A stretch of 64,000 bases of DNA from JAPXRI01 sp033813635 (lineage in GTDB: Bacteria > Bacillota > Clostridia > Oscillospirales > QAMX01): positions 1 to 64,000 of the forward strand of contig JAPXRI010000001.1 in assembly GCA_033813635.1 (NCBI GenBank). The letters run 5' to 3'. Each line of letters starts with the position of its first letter. The stretch's first letter is position 1. The translations under genes were made by a program, and so were the position numbers. Below are positions 8,914 to 17,423 of the stretch, one piece after another. The notes below the pieces were generated by a model. It had not been told where the DNA came from. It searched no databases and saw only the letters and a list, made by a program, of their open reading frames with translations.

Positions 8914-9654
8914 TTATGTTAAAATTCCGCGTTCTTTTTCATTGCTCTCTGTGATAAATGTCGAAAAAATACGCACAGGTGAAAAATTGATGTTATCCGC
9001 AGAAATCAGCCGGTAATTGACGCCGTCCCTCAATCCCGTAACCGCGCCTCGGCGGGCAGCCCCGTGCAGGTGGCCGTAATAGCAGTCGGTCACGTGGTAG
9101 GCCTTGAAAAGCTCCAGAATCTCGCCGCAGACAAAGCCCCTGTAAACCGGCGGATAGTGCATCACTACAGTTTTCCGGTCTCCTCCCGCGGATTTCAGCG
9201 AGCACTCAAGACGGATAAGCTCTCTGTTATAAATTTTCTGTTTCTCCGCCTGGATGCCGTTTTGCTCTTCGATAAACCAGCCCCTCGTCCCGCAGAGCGT
9301 TACCCCGTCGACTTCATAACTGTTATTGTGCAGAAACGACACCGAATTTATCCCGTTGAACCGCAAAAAACGGAGCATTCCGGTCACCGTCGTCCAGTAA
9401 TAGTCGTGATTGCCCTTTAGGAGAATTTTTTTTCCGGGCAGCGATTCCACAAACTTAAAATCCGGAAGGCACTGCTCAAGCGTCAGTCCCCACGAAAGGT
9501 CCCCGGCGAGTACGACCGTGTCTTCTTCCGAGACGAGCTTTTTCCAGTTGTTTTCTATCTTTGAAACATAGCCGTCCCACCCGCCGCCGAAAATATCCAT
9601 CGGCTTATCGGCCCCCAGCGGCAGGTGCAGATCTCCAATAACCCAGAGGGACAT
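8914..9654 (-). CDS. Metallophosphoesterase of the calcineurin-like family
   Basis: A 246-residue protein with the metal-binding motifs in order: GDLHLPLG, LAGDLSWG, KGNHDYYW, MHYPP and YYGHLHGAA. The start at 9654 (MSLWVIGDLH) is chosen because the longer reading frame runs back into threonine synthase and the phosphoesterase fold begins right at this Met. It is a probable cytoplasmic phosphodiesterase or phosphatase with a dinuclear metal centre; the substrate is unknown. It is the last gene of the rplS-to-thrC run and is followed by the tig promoter. Confidence 0.85.
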   Translation of the reverse strand: MSLWVIGDLHLPLGADKPMDIFGGGWDGYVSKIENNWKKLVSEEDTVVLAGDLSWGLTLEQCLPDFKFVESLPGKKILLKGNHDYYWTTVTGMLRFLRFNGINSVSFLHNNSYEVDGVTLCGTRGWFIEEQNGIQAEKQKIYNRELIRLECSLKSAGGDRKTVVMHYPPVYRGFVCGEILELFKAYHVTDCYYGHLHGAARRGAVTGLRDGVNYRLISADNINFSPVRIFSTFITESNEKERGILT

Positions 9655-9677
9655 AAAAAATCCTTTCGTATCCGGCT

Positions 9678-11165
9678 TTAAGCGATGCCGAGCAGTTTCA
9701 GGACGGTCGAAGGCATTTCGCATTTTTCGACACTGCCCGTAAACCTTTTTTCCCTCTCGCTTAAGTTTTTCAGCGGCTCGGGTACCGGGAGCGAGGCAAA
9801 CTCGGAGAGTCTTTGCAGGCATTCGGTGCCGCAGCCGAAGCGCTTTCCCGTCAGCGCGTACAGCACATCCGGCGCAAATTTAAACGGGCTTGCCGTTGAG
9901 GCGACAACAGTCTTTTTCATGTCTCCCGTCTGTTTGCGGTATTTCTCAAGCACCGAGAGCGCTACCGCCGTATGGGTGTCGGGAAGATATCCGTATTCCT
10001 CAAAGCTCTTTTTGATCTGCGAAAGCGTCTCGCTATCGTCGCTCCAGCCGGCTGAGAAAAACGCTTTAAGCTCTTTTTTTGTTTTGTCCGAGAGCTCATA
10101 GCCCCCCTCTTCGGCGAGGTACTTCATACATCTGGCCGAGACCTCACCGTCGTGCCTTGTAAGCTCGAATAAAAGTCTTTCCACATTGCTCGACACAAGA
10201 ATATCCATCGACGGGGACAGGGTTTTATAAAAGCTCCGCCTTGCGTTGTACACGCCCGTTTCTATAAATTCCGTCAGCACGTTGTTGGCGTTTGACGCGC
10301 AGATCAGCCTGTCGATCGGGAGTCCCATCTCTTTTGCGTAATACGCCGCGAGGATGTTTCCGAAATTGCCCGTCGGAACGCAGACGTTGATCTGGTCTCC
10401 GCATTTAATCTTTCCTTCGTTCAAAAGGTCGCAGTACGCCGAGACATAATAGATAATTTGCGGTACAAGCCTGCCCCAATTGATCGAATTAGCGCTTGAA
10501 AGGCGGATATTTTTTTCCAAAAGCCTGCCGGAAAACTCCGGGTTCGAAAAAATATTTTTTACGCCGGTCTGTGTGTCGTCGAAGTTTCCCTTGACGGCGC
10601 AGACGCCGACGTTTCCGCCGCTCTGCGTGATCATCTGCAGCTTTTGGATCTCGCTGACCCCGTCGTCCGGGTAAAACACGATGATGTTCGTACCGGGAAC
10701 ATCGGCAAAGCCTTCGAGCGCGGCTTTGCCCGTATCTCCGGAGGTCGCGACAAGGATGCAGACATTATCGTCCGTATCGTTTTTGGCCATCGCGCTTGTC
10801 ATCAGATAGGGCAAAATCGACAGCGCGAGGTCCTTAAAGGCGCATGTGGGTCCGTGGAAAAGCTCTAGAATGTAAATCTCGTCCCCGTATTCTGAGAGCG
10901 GGGCGACGGAGGTCGTATCGAATTTAGAATACGCCTTTGCTGTGAAATCGTCCAGCTCGTTCGGGGTATAATCCGAAAGATAGTGCGATAAAAGCCACGC
11001 GGCGCGCTCCTTGTAAGGCATCGTACGCAGTACGGCGAGCTCGCCGTGCTTCAGAAGCGGTATTTCCGTCGGGGTGTAGAGGCCTCCGTCCCGCGCAATG
11101 CCGTCGAGAATCGCCGCTGACGGGGATTTCAAAAGCTTGGGGTTCCTTGTGCTCTGGTAGTGCAT
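9678..11165 (-). CDS. thrC: Threonine synthase
   Basis: A 495-residue PLP-dependent lyase that converts O-phosphohomoserine to threonine. The Schiff-base lysine is in GPTCAFKDLALS; GDTGKAALEGFAD and VPTGNFGNILAAYYAKEMG are the phosphate-binding and glycine-loop regions. The N-terminal YQSTRNP matches the long bacterial form. The start at 11165 (MHYQSTRNP) follows GGAG at good spacing and avoids overlap with the dipeptidase gene. No other threonine-pathway gene is in the window. Confidence 0.95.
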   Translation of the reverse strand: MHYQSTRNPKLLKSPSAAILDGIARDGGLYTPTEIPLLKHGELAVLRTMPYKERAAWLLSHYLSDYTPNELDDFTAKAYSKFDTTSVAPLSEYGDEIYILELFHGPTCAFKDLALSILPYLMTSAMAKNDTDDNVCILVATSGDTGKAALEGFADVPGTNIIVFYPDDGVSEIQKLQMITQSGGNVGVCAVKGNFDDTQTGVKNIFSNPEFSGRLLEKNIRLSSANSINWGRLVPQIIYYVSAYCDLLNEGKIKCGDQINVCVPTGNFGNILAAYYAKEMGLPIDRLICASNANNVLTEFIETGVYNARRSFYKTLSPSMDILVSSNVERLLFELTRHDGEVSARCMKYLAEEGGYELSDKTKKELKAFFSAGWSDDSETLSQIKKSFEEYGYLPDTHTAVALSVLEKYRKQTGDMKKTVVASTASPFKFAPDVLYALTGKRFGCGTECLQRLSEFASLPVPEPLKNLSEREKRFTGSVEKCEMPSTVLKLLGIA

Positions 11166-11181
11166 ACAGTTATCTCCATTT

Positions 11182-12093
11182 TCATTCGCGTATCGCATTT
11201 TCGATAAATGCTTTTAAATTTCCGTAAAATATGTCCCTAACGCAGCTTTCCGGGTAGTTTTCCGCTAAAAGCGCTTCGTATATTTCCGCTATATCCGATG
11301 ATGTCTCGATGCCCGCAGGAAGGTTCATACAGCCGTCCAGGTCGCAGCCGAGGACGATGTGTCCTACCGCGCCGGGGAAAAGCGACGCGAAATGCTCGAT
11401 ATGCATGATAACATCCGATATTCCCGCTTTTCCGTGCTTTTTCAGAAACGGCGGATAGAGATTGATCCCGCACACGCCGCCGCTCTTCGCGAGTGAGGTA
11501 AAAATTGCGTCGGTCAGGTTGCGTGGGTTATCGCATATTGCTCTCGCATTCGAATGGCTGGCAAATACCCTGCCCCCGGCAAGGGCGATCAGCTCCTCAG
11601 CAGCCGGGTCCGAGATGTGGGATATATCGAGGACCATGCCGTTTTCAAGCGCTTTTTTTGCAAACAGCCGGCCCTTGTTTGTTAGCCCGTTTTTTCTTTT
11701 CTGGACGCAGGTTCCGGCCAAACCGTTATAGATATTCCAGGTAAGACCAATAAAGTTTACCCCAACGGAGCGAGCAAAGTCAAGTTTTTTTTCGTCGCAG
11801 TCGATGACCTCCGCACCCTCAATCGAAAGAAACGCGGCGATTTTCTTCTCTATTACAGCGGCTTCAAGGTCGCTCGCGTTGCGGCAGAGCTTGACGCCTT
11901 TCATCTTGCCGAGCCTGTCGGCGCAGGTCTGAAGCAGGCCGCCGAACGGCCGCGGCGATATATCTCCGCAGATGGCGAAAATCTGCCCCCTCGCGGTAAA
12001 GGGCTCGCCTTTAAAATTCAACCTAATGCGGCCGTACCTTCCGTCGACCGCTGTAAGTGTGTCGCAGTGCGCGTCGAAATAGCTTATATTCAT
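11182..12093 (-). CDS. Membrane-dipeptidase family (peptidase M19) protein
   Basis: A 303-residue TIM-barrel metallopeptidase of the renal-dipeptidase family. The first metal motif is DAHCDT near the N terminus, SIEGAEVI holds the bridging Glu, and SHSNARAICDNPRN and GCDLDG complete the zinc and substrate sites. Family members cleave dipeptides, including D-amino-acid-containing ones. No signal peptide is visible, so it is probably cytoplasmic. The ATG overlaps the end of the yraN-like gene by four bases, so the two are coupled. Confidence 0.92.
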   Translation of the reverse strand: MNISYFDAHCDTLTAVDGRYGRIRLNFKGEPFTARGQIFAICGDISPRPFGGLLQTCADRLGKMKGVKLCRNASDLEAAVIEKKIAAFLSIEGAEVIDCDEKKLDFARSVGVNFIGLTWNIYNGLAGTCVQKRKNGLTNKGRLFAKKALENGMVLDISHISDPAAEELIALAGGRVFASHSNARAICDNPRNLTDAIFTSLAKSGGVCGINLYPPFLKKHGKAGISDVIMHIEHFASLFPGAVGHIVLGCDLDGCMNLPAGIETSSDIAEIYEALLAENYPESCVRDIFYGNLKAFIENAIRE

Positions 12094-12479
12094 GGCTTTA
12101 TCTCCATAAACACATTTTCGATATGGTTAATCTCACGCATGCCTTCCCGCAGATCTTCCGGCGCGAATATCTCTATCACGTCGATTCTCGCGGGGCAAAT
12201 AATCTCGTTTTGAGCAATATACTGTTCGGCGGTTCTTTTCAGCTTTGAAAGCTTCTGCGGTGTCACATACTGCATCGGCCTGGCGAAATCCGAGCTTTTC
12301 CGCGTTTTTACCTCGATGAAAACCAGCGTTTTCCCCTGCTTTGCGATAATGTCGATCTCTCCGAAGCGCGAGCGGTAGCCCGAAGCGACTATCTGATAGC
12401 CTTTTGCTCGTAGATACGCCGCCGCTTCGGATTCACCCCAGCCGCCTAGATGGGACGCGCCGCCAGAACGCATGGTCAC
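12090..12479 (-). CDS. UPF0102 (YraN) family endonuclease-like protein
   Basis: A 129-residue protein with the YraN signature GEIDIIAKQGKTLVFIEVKTR, whose Asp and Glu-x-Lys match a restriction-endonuclease-like core. The N-terminal GESEAAAYLRAKGYQI helix-strand is typical. The cellular role of this widespread family is not settled. It overlaps rnhB by four bases, the usual rnhB-yraN order. Confidence 0.92.
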   Translation of the reverse strand: MTMRSGGASHLGGWGESEAAAYLRAKGYQIVASGYRSRFGEIDIIAKQGKTLVFIEVKTRKSSDFARPMQYVTPQKLSKLKRTAEQYIAQNEIICPARIDVIEIFAPEDLREGMREINHIENVFMEIKP

Positions 12480-13117
12480 GCAACTCCGTTTTTAAGATTC
12501 AGCTTTGTTAAAAACGACTGCCTGTGCTCGGGACAGGGCCCGTATTTTTCAAGCGCTTCGCAGTGCACCTTTGTGCAGTAGCCCTTATGCTTCGCAAAAC
12601 CGTATTCGGGGTAGGTCTCGTCGAGTTTTTTCATGTACGCGTCCCTCGACACCTTGGCGAGTATTGACGCCGCGGCAATCGAAGCGCTTAAACCGTCGCC
12701 CCCGACGACGGCCATAGCCCGATACGGAAAGCCCCTGTCAATATTGCCGTCGACCAGAACAAGTCCGGGCTCTACGCTGATGCCTTTTTTGTCTTTTAGC
12801 GAGCACACCGCCCGTTTCATCGCCAGCAGCGCCGCGTTTAATATGTTCAGCCGCTCGATCTCCTCAACTGAGGACGAACAGATTGAATATGCGACCGCTT
12901 TTTCGCATATCACATCCCACAGCTGTTCGCGGCGCTTAGGTGTGAGCTTTTTCGAGTCGTTGAGCCCGTCGATTACAAGCCCGTCGGGAAGTATCACCGC
13001 GGCGGCGTAAACCGGGCCGGCGAGAGGCCCTCTTCCGGCTTCGTCCGTGCCGCAGACGCTCGACGCGTATTCAACACTGATCTTCCTGTCATATTCAGTA
13101 AGACGCTCGGAATCCAT
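12476..13117 (-). CDS. rnhB: Ribonuclease HII
   Basis: A 213-residue RNase HII. The first acidic pair is in GTDEAGRGPLAGPV, further active-site acids lie in LVDGN and in the GDGLSASIAAASILAKVSRD segment, and KHKGYCTKVHCEAL completes the C-terminal signature. It removes ribonucleotides and RNA-DNA hybrids. The start at 13117 is chosen because GGGAGCG lies upstream and it sits one base after the YlqF stop; the longer frame would overlap ylqF by about 100 bases. Confidence 0.95.
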   Translation of the reverse strand: MDSERLTEYDRKISVEYASSVCGTDEAGRGPLAGPVYAAAVILPDGLVIDGLNDSKKLTPKRREQLWDVICEKAVAYSICSSSVEEIERLNILNAALLAMKRAVCSLKDKKGISVEPGLVLVDGNIDRGFPYRAMAVVGGDGLSASIAAASILAKVSRDAYMKKLDETYPEYGFAKHKGYCTKVHCEALEKYGPCPEHRQSFLTKLNLKNGVA

Positions 13118-13118
13118 T

Positions 13119-13997
13119 TCAATCGCTCCCCGTCTCCGTCCTGTAAACGAAGTCCGCCGGCTCAAGCGTGATTTTTCCCATTTTGCCGGCGCGGAAATCG
13201 TCCAGAAAGGTTTTCGCACCGCGCTCAGTGTCAGCGATGCCGCCGCGCAGCAGAAAACCGCGCGAGAAACAGAACTTCTCCAACATCAAAAAGCCGGTTT
13301 TCTCCCGGCTGTCCCCTTGCGCGGCGTATTTTTCAACGATCTCCGGCTTTATTTCGGCGAGCTCGCATAGAAGCGCCGCCGCGAGCGACTGCGAATCCAG
13401 GATATCATCCCTTATCGCACCGGTGAACGCGAGATGTTCTCCCGCCTGTTCGGGCTCAAGCCTTGGCGGCAGAAGCCCCGGCGTATCTAAGAGGTTGAAA
13501 CCCTCCTTCAGCCTGAACCACGCGTTTTGCCGGGTGACTCCGGGCCGGTCCTCCGCCTTCGCGCGCTTCTCGCCGGTTACGCGGTTGATAAATGAGGACT
13601 TCCCCACATTCGGTATGCCGACCACCATGATCTTGATCGGCATCGCTCCCAGACCGCGATTTTCCCGCCTTTCAAGCTTTTCGGCAAGGGCTTTTTTCAC
13701 CGAGGGAGCAAACGCGTTGATCCCCGCGCCGCTTTTTGAGTCGCACGCGAATGCCGGAACAGACATCGACTGAAATTTTAAAAGCCAGGCTTTCGTCTCC
13801 GCTTTATCCGACAGGTCGGACCTGTTCAGCGCGATAACACGCGGTTTGTCCTGAAGAATTGCATCGAGCGACGGGTTTCTGCTTGAGACCGGTATTCTCG
13901 AATCGACGATCTCAACAACGGCGTCGACGCGGGAAACAAGCGCGCCGATCTCCCTTCCGGCTCTCGCCATATGTCCGGGATACCATTGAATTTTCAT
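13119..13997 (-). CDS. ylqF: Ribosome biogenesis GTPase RbgA/YlqF
   Basis: A 292-residue circularly permuted GTPase. The G4 motif NRSDL and the G5-like ACDSKSG come before the P-loop GIPNVGKSSFIN and the G3 DTPG, the known motif order of the YlqF/YawG group. The N-terminal IQWYPGHMARA is diagnostic. It promotes late 50S assembly in Firmicutes. It lies between lepB and rnhB as in many Clostridia and Bacilli. A short hairpin (14016-14031) without a T-run precedes it. Confidence 0.95.
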   Translation of the reverse strand: MKIQWYPGHMARAGREIGALVSRVDAVVEIVDSRIPVSSRNPSLDAILQDKPRVIALNRSDLSDKAETKAWLLKFQSMSVPAFACDSKSGAGINAFAPSVKKALAEKLERRENRGLGAMPIKIMVVGIPNVGKSSFINRVTGEKRAKAEDRPGVTRQNAWFRLKEGFNLLDTPGLLPPRLEPEQAGEHLAFTGAIRDDILDSQSLAAALLCELAEIKPEIVEKYAAQGDSREKTGFLMLEKFCFSRGFLLRGGIADTERGAKTFLDDFRAGKMGKITLEPADFVYRTETGSD

Positions 13998-14055
13998 ATC
14001 GACATATCGCCCCCGCGCTAAAATCTTAGCGTAAAAGCTTCCTTTCGGTATATTG

Positions 14056-14619
14056 TTATTTAACTGCGCCTATGCTGCTTAACGGAAGGATTCTGAAAAG
14101 CACCCGCCCCATTATCATCCTCTCGTCTATCAGCCCGATAACCGACCAACGGCTGTCCGTGGAGTAGTTGCGGTTATCCCCCATCACAAAGACGTAGCCC
14201 TCCGGCACGTAAAGCGGAAAGGACATGTCTCCCTCCGCCCTGGTGATATCGCTGATATACGGCTCGTCGAGCAGCTGATCGTCAACATAAACCTTGCCCG
14301 TCGCAAAGTCGATGTTTACGGTCTGCCCGCCGGTCGCGATAATGCGTTTAACGATCGGATCCTCCGAAAACGACGCCTTGGTAATCACGACGATGTCGCC
14401 GACCTTCGGCTTATAAAAAAGCTTTGACAATATCAGCGTATCCTTCTCATACAGCGTAGGCTCCATCGAATAACCGATAACGCTCGTAACCCTTAAAAGC
14501 AGCGTAAAAAGCAGTACGATAAAGATCAGGGCATACACAAGCGCGTCAGCCCATTCAAAAAGAATATTCCCGAATTTATTCTCTTTGATTACATTCGCCG
14601 ATCTCACTTTCAAGGTCAT
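14056..14619 (-). CDS. lepB: Signal peptidase I
   Basis: About 187 residues (MTLKVRSANV start) with one N-terminal membrane helix (ALVYALIFIVLLFTLLL). The catalytic Ser is in GYSMEPTL, the general-base Lys in VKRIIATGGQTV, and box E is MGDNRNYSTDSR. It cleaves signal peptides of secreted proteins at the outer membrane face. A longer frame would begin with TTG inside the rplS terminator hairpin, so it is not used. The ribosome binding site of the ATG at 14619 is unusually close (GGAAGGG directly before it), so a slightly different start is possible. Confidence 0.92.
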   Translation of the reverse strand: MTLKVRSANVIKENKFGNILFEWADALVYALIFIVLLFTLLLRVTSVIGYSMEPTLYEKDTLILSKLFYKPKVGDIVVITKASFSEDPIVKRIIATGGQTVNIDFATGKVYVDDQLLDEPYISDITRAEGDMSFPLYVPEGYVFVMGDNRNYSTDSRWSVIGLIDERMIMGRVLFRILPLSSIGAVK

Positions 14620-14654
14620 CCCTTCCCATACGCCGTTTCTAATAATCGGGCAGT

Positions 14655-14680
14655 TAAAAAAAGGAGGCAATACGCCCCCT
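14655..14680 (-). terminator. Intrinsic terminator after rplS
   Basis: On the minus strand AGGGGGC pairs with GCCTCCT (one G-T wobble) around the loop GTATT and is followed directly by seven T. It lies 12 bases beyond the rplS stop and would reduce read-through into lepB. Confidence 0.85.
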
Positions 14681-14691
14681 TCTCGCAGATT

Positions 14692-15033
14692 TTACAGATT
14701 TTCCTTGACTTTGGCGGCTTTTCCGACTCTGTCGCGCAGATAGTAAAGCTTTGCCCTTCTGACCTTTGCGTTCCTTACGACCTCGACCTTCGCAACGCTC
14801 GGGCAGTTGACCGGGAAAACTCTCTCAACGCCGACGCCGTAGGCGATGTGACGAACCGTAAAAGTCTCGTTTGCGCCGCCGTGTTTTTTCGCAATAACCG
14901 TTCCCTCAAAAATCTGCAGACGTTCGCGGGCGCCTTCTTTTACCCTAACATATACCTTGACGGTATCGCCGATGTTAAAGTTCAGGCTGTCCGGCCTCTT
15001 GTACATGTCGGTTAGCTTTTGAATCAGATCCAT
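14692..15033 (-). CDS. rplS: 50S ribosomal protein L19
   Basis: A 113-residue protein with the L19 signatures FNIGDTVKVYVRVKEG, RLQIFEGTVIA and AKVRRAKLYYLRDRVGKAA. The start at 15033 (MDLIQKL) follows AAAGGAG at ideal spacing; the frame continues upstream without a ribosome binding site. L19 sits at the 30S-50S interface. It has a strong promoter and a 5' leader of about 145 bases with a hairpin. Confidence 0.97.
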   Translation of the reverse strand: MDLIQKLTDMYKRPDSLNFNIGDTVKVYVRVKEGARERLQIFEGTVIAKKHGGANETFTVRHIAYGVGVERVFPVNCPSVAKVEVVRNAKVRRAKLYYLRDRVGKAAKVKENL

Positions 15034-15147
15034 GATTTTTCTCCTTTTCACTGCGGCCCAGATCAAATGCCGCTCAATACGTAACATTCATTCCCGGTAT
15101 CTTTAAGGCCTCGTTTCCGCGCCCCCGGCAGAGGAATGCTTTTTGTC

Positions 15148-15172
15148 CGCGCACTAAGAAAATAGTGACGCG
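15148..15172 (-). promoter_or_regulatory. Hairpin near the 5' end of the rplS leader (possible L19 leader)
   Basis: CGCG-CACTA pairs with TAGTG-CGCG around a six-base loop with one bulged base, starting about seven bases into the predicted rplS transcript. L19 leader RNAs are described in Firmicutes as putative autoregulatory structures. Whether this leader fits that covariance model is not tested here. Confidence 0.45.
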
Positions 15173-15185
15173 CAAAGTCTATATT

Positions 15186-15214
15186 ATTTTAGCATAATCA
15201 GGTCTGATATGCAA
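15186..15214 (-). promoter_or_regulatory. Promoter of the rplS operon
   Basis: TTGCAT (15214-15209) and TAAAAT (15191-15186) are separated by exactly 17 bases. The predicted start near 15179 leaves a leader of about 145 bases before the rplS ATG. Confidence 0.75.
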
Positions 15215-15286
15215 GAAAAATTTTTTGGCCAGATATAAATTTTTTTACAGCGCTGTCCATGAAGGATTACACTTTCCTATTAAAAT

Positions 15287-17374
15287 TTATATAACCCAAT
15301 CCATTACGCCCGTTTTGTCGCTGACAAATGACTTTTCAATAATCTCATCCGTTATGGGATTATAGCAGGTAATAATATAGGGCTCGTTTGCAATGACATT
15401 TGATCTGCCGTAAAGATTATTGTTTTCATCAAGAAGCACATCCAGCAAATCAAAACCGCCCTGAGAAATATGGCGAGATGTGGAAACAATCTGTTTTTTG
15501 CCGGTAAATCTACGGATTGAAAGCACAACCGAGCCGAAAGCCGGCAGCTTAACCGTTATTCCACATCTTTTTTTACCCAGGAATTGATGATTCCAATAGT
15601 CATATACCAGATATTCACCTTCATCAAGATGAAGTTCGGTATCAAAATTCACAGTTAATTCTTTTTCTTCTTCCAACAGATTTGTAACCTGGACAACATT
15701 CCATTCTTCGAAGTGTTTGCAAATCTGAAGATTTGTAATTACTTTTGTATCTTCAAGTGCTGCTTCGCGGATATCCATAGGTCTTGTATCCAGTGGAGGT
15801 AATGCACGGCGGATAAGCTGTACTCGATCCTCGGGTAAAACACGAAGATCATCACCTAATGTAATGGGCAATCCTAACAGTGAGAAGAAAGATGTTCTTG
15901 TAACAGCCTGGTTATAATTGTTATGCTCAGGTCTGACGATAAGATTGTCCGGGTCACAGTAAAAGATATTATTATGCAACGAATAAAACCGCATAATCCT
16001 TTCGAGAAAATTACCGATAAAATCCTTCCAGCTGAATATATCTGTGCCGATTCTTCCGCCATCAAAAAGGTCTGCAGCAAAAAGGACCGCTCTATCACAT
16101 TCCCCTGAACAGGACATCATGTAATAATCCACGCCTAAAACATCGCGAGCGACCTGAATTGCACCCCTTAACGCCTCCTCTGAAGTTAAAGATGAATCTG
16201 TTAAAAAAGAATGGAACATATCCGCATATTCAAGCGTTATCGGCAGACAATCCCATTTTATTGCTTCATATCCCCACTTTTTTACCTGCTCAAAGGCCTT
16301 GGGCAAAAAGTCCTTTAGATATGTTTCCTTTGTTATATCATAAAAATACTTTCCGCACCAGACAAGTCGGTCCGCATATACTAAGCCCTCGTTTGCTTTA
16401 ATAGTTTCGGTCAAAACAGGTTCGTTTGTAGGTCCTACCCAGAGTGCGGGAGTAAACCCCTGCTCTTTTATTTTATCCGAAACATATTTTAAGCCGTTGG
16501 GGTAACGCTTATAATCGGGGCTGAAAAAATGAATATCTCTATCGGGATTATTATTTTCAAAAGCACAGTGATACCATTCCCAATCCACCCATATGGTATT
16601 TGCCCCGTAATCCGCAAACAATTCCTTTTGTTTTTGCGTATTTTCGAGCACAGCCTGTTCACAGGCATCAAATTGCACGGAATACCATGTCATCCAGCCG
16701 GCAGGCGGAGTAGGAAATGTATTTTTCTTATTTATTCCTTTATACTTAATCGAAAATCTATCCGCCAGAATATTCTTATCAACCCGAATTTTTAGGGTGT
16801 CTTCAGCATAAAAGCAATACAGCTTCTTTGAAAAATCATATTTGATCCTAATTTTTTTCGCAGAAAATAACCTTAATGCCCTATCTGTTTCTCTGCAGAA
16901 AAGAGAATTATCTATTTTAGAAGCCGCCGGACCGTATGACGAGCGGATATCGCAGCCTTTGCGGTCAAGACATACCGCAGATGCACTGCCGTTTTTACCG
17001 AATATCAGACATCCTTCGTATACGGCTGTATAACAGTGTTTATCGGCATCTGCCGTAAATTCCACGCCGTCTCTTGAAAGGGTCATCACAACCTCGGCTT
17101 CGGGGATATCCTCGGGACCTTCACTGAGAATTATTTTTAACATATAGTTTGATGCATTGAGGTGTTTGCCATATTCCCTTTTAACGGATTTAAAGTCCTT
17201 AAAGGTATACTCATTGCGATTACTAATGAATTTTATTGTAATACCCTCTGCAATTTTTCCAATATCGGTATACATAACGGTTATATCCGATTTATTATCC
17301 TCGCCGCAAATATTGACAGAATAATTAAAATAATTGCAATATCTGTTTTCGGGTTGTGTCGCGACAAAATACAT
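15287..17374 (-). CDS. GH36-type alpha-galactosidase-like glycoside hydrolase
   Basis: A 695-residue protein without a signal peptide. An N-terminal beta-sandwich region (to about residue 210) is followed by a TIM barrel opening GWMTWYSVQFDACEQ and a C-terminal beta domain. The catalytic candidates are Asp375 in IKWDCLP (the KWD nucleophile motif of GH36) and Asp445 in RIGTDI (acid/base), with SCSGE at 421-425 between them. GH36 enzymes release alpha-galactosyl or related residues; the exact sugar is not certain. The coding sequence is clearly more AT-rich than its neighbours and sits between two housekeeping blocks, which suggests insertion. AAAAGAGG precedes the ATG. Confidence 0.8.
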   Translation of the reverse strand: MYFVATQPENRYCNYFNYSVNICGEDNKSDITVMYTDIGKIAEGITIKFISNRNEYTFKDFKSVKREYGKHLNASNYMLKIILSEGPEDIPEAEVVMTLSRDGVEFTADADKHCYTAVYEGCLIFGKNGSASAVCLDRKGCDIRSSYGPAASKIDNSLFCRETDRALRLFSAKKIRIKYDFSKKLYCFYAEDTLKIRVDKNILADRFSIKYKGINKKNTFPTPPAGWMTWYSVQFDACEQAVLENTQKQKELFADYGANTIWVDWEWYHCAFENNNPDRDIHFFSPDYKRYPNGLKYVSDKIKEQGFTPALWVGPTNEPVLTETIKANEGLVYADRLVWCGKYFYDITKETYLKDFLPKAFEQVKKWGYEAIKWDCLPITLEYADMFHSFLTDSSLTSEEALRGAIQVARDVLGVDYYMMSCSGECDRAVLFAADLFDGGRIGTDIFSWKDFIGNFLERIMRFYSLHNNIFYCDPDNLIVRPEHNNYNQAVTRTSFFSLLGLPITLGDDLRVLPEDRVQLIRRALPPLDTRPMDIREAALEDTKVITNLQICKHFEEWNVVQVTNLLEEEKELTVNFDTELHLDEGEYLVYDYWNHQFLGKKRCGITVKLPAFGSVVLSIRRFTGKKQIVSTSRHISQGGFDLLDVLLDENNNLYGRSNVIANEPYIITCYNPITDEIIEKSFVSDKTGVMDWVI

Positions 17375-17423
17375 ATTAAAACCTCTTTTTTCAACTTACT
17401 TTTCTAGATGAAAGAGAAGGCGA

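Noticed and set aside
14016..14031. A six-base inverted repeat before ylqF as a terminator
   Set aside because: No T-run follows on the transcribed strand and lepB, ylqF and rnhB read as one unit.
14620..14670. TTG-initiated N-terminal extension of signal peptidase I
   Set aside because: The TTG lies in the loop of the rplS terminator hairpin, and the extension adds nothing typical of LepB.
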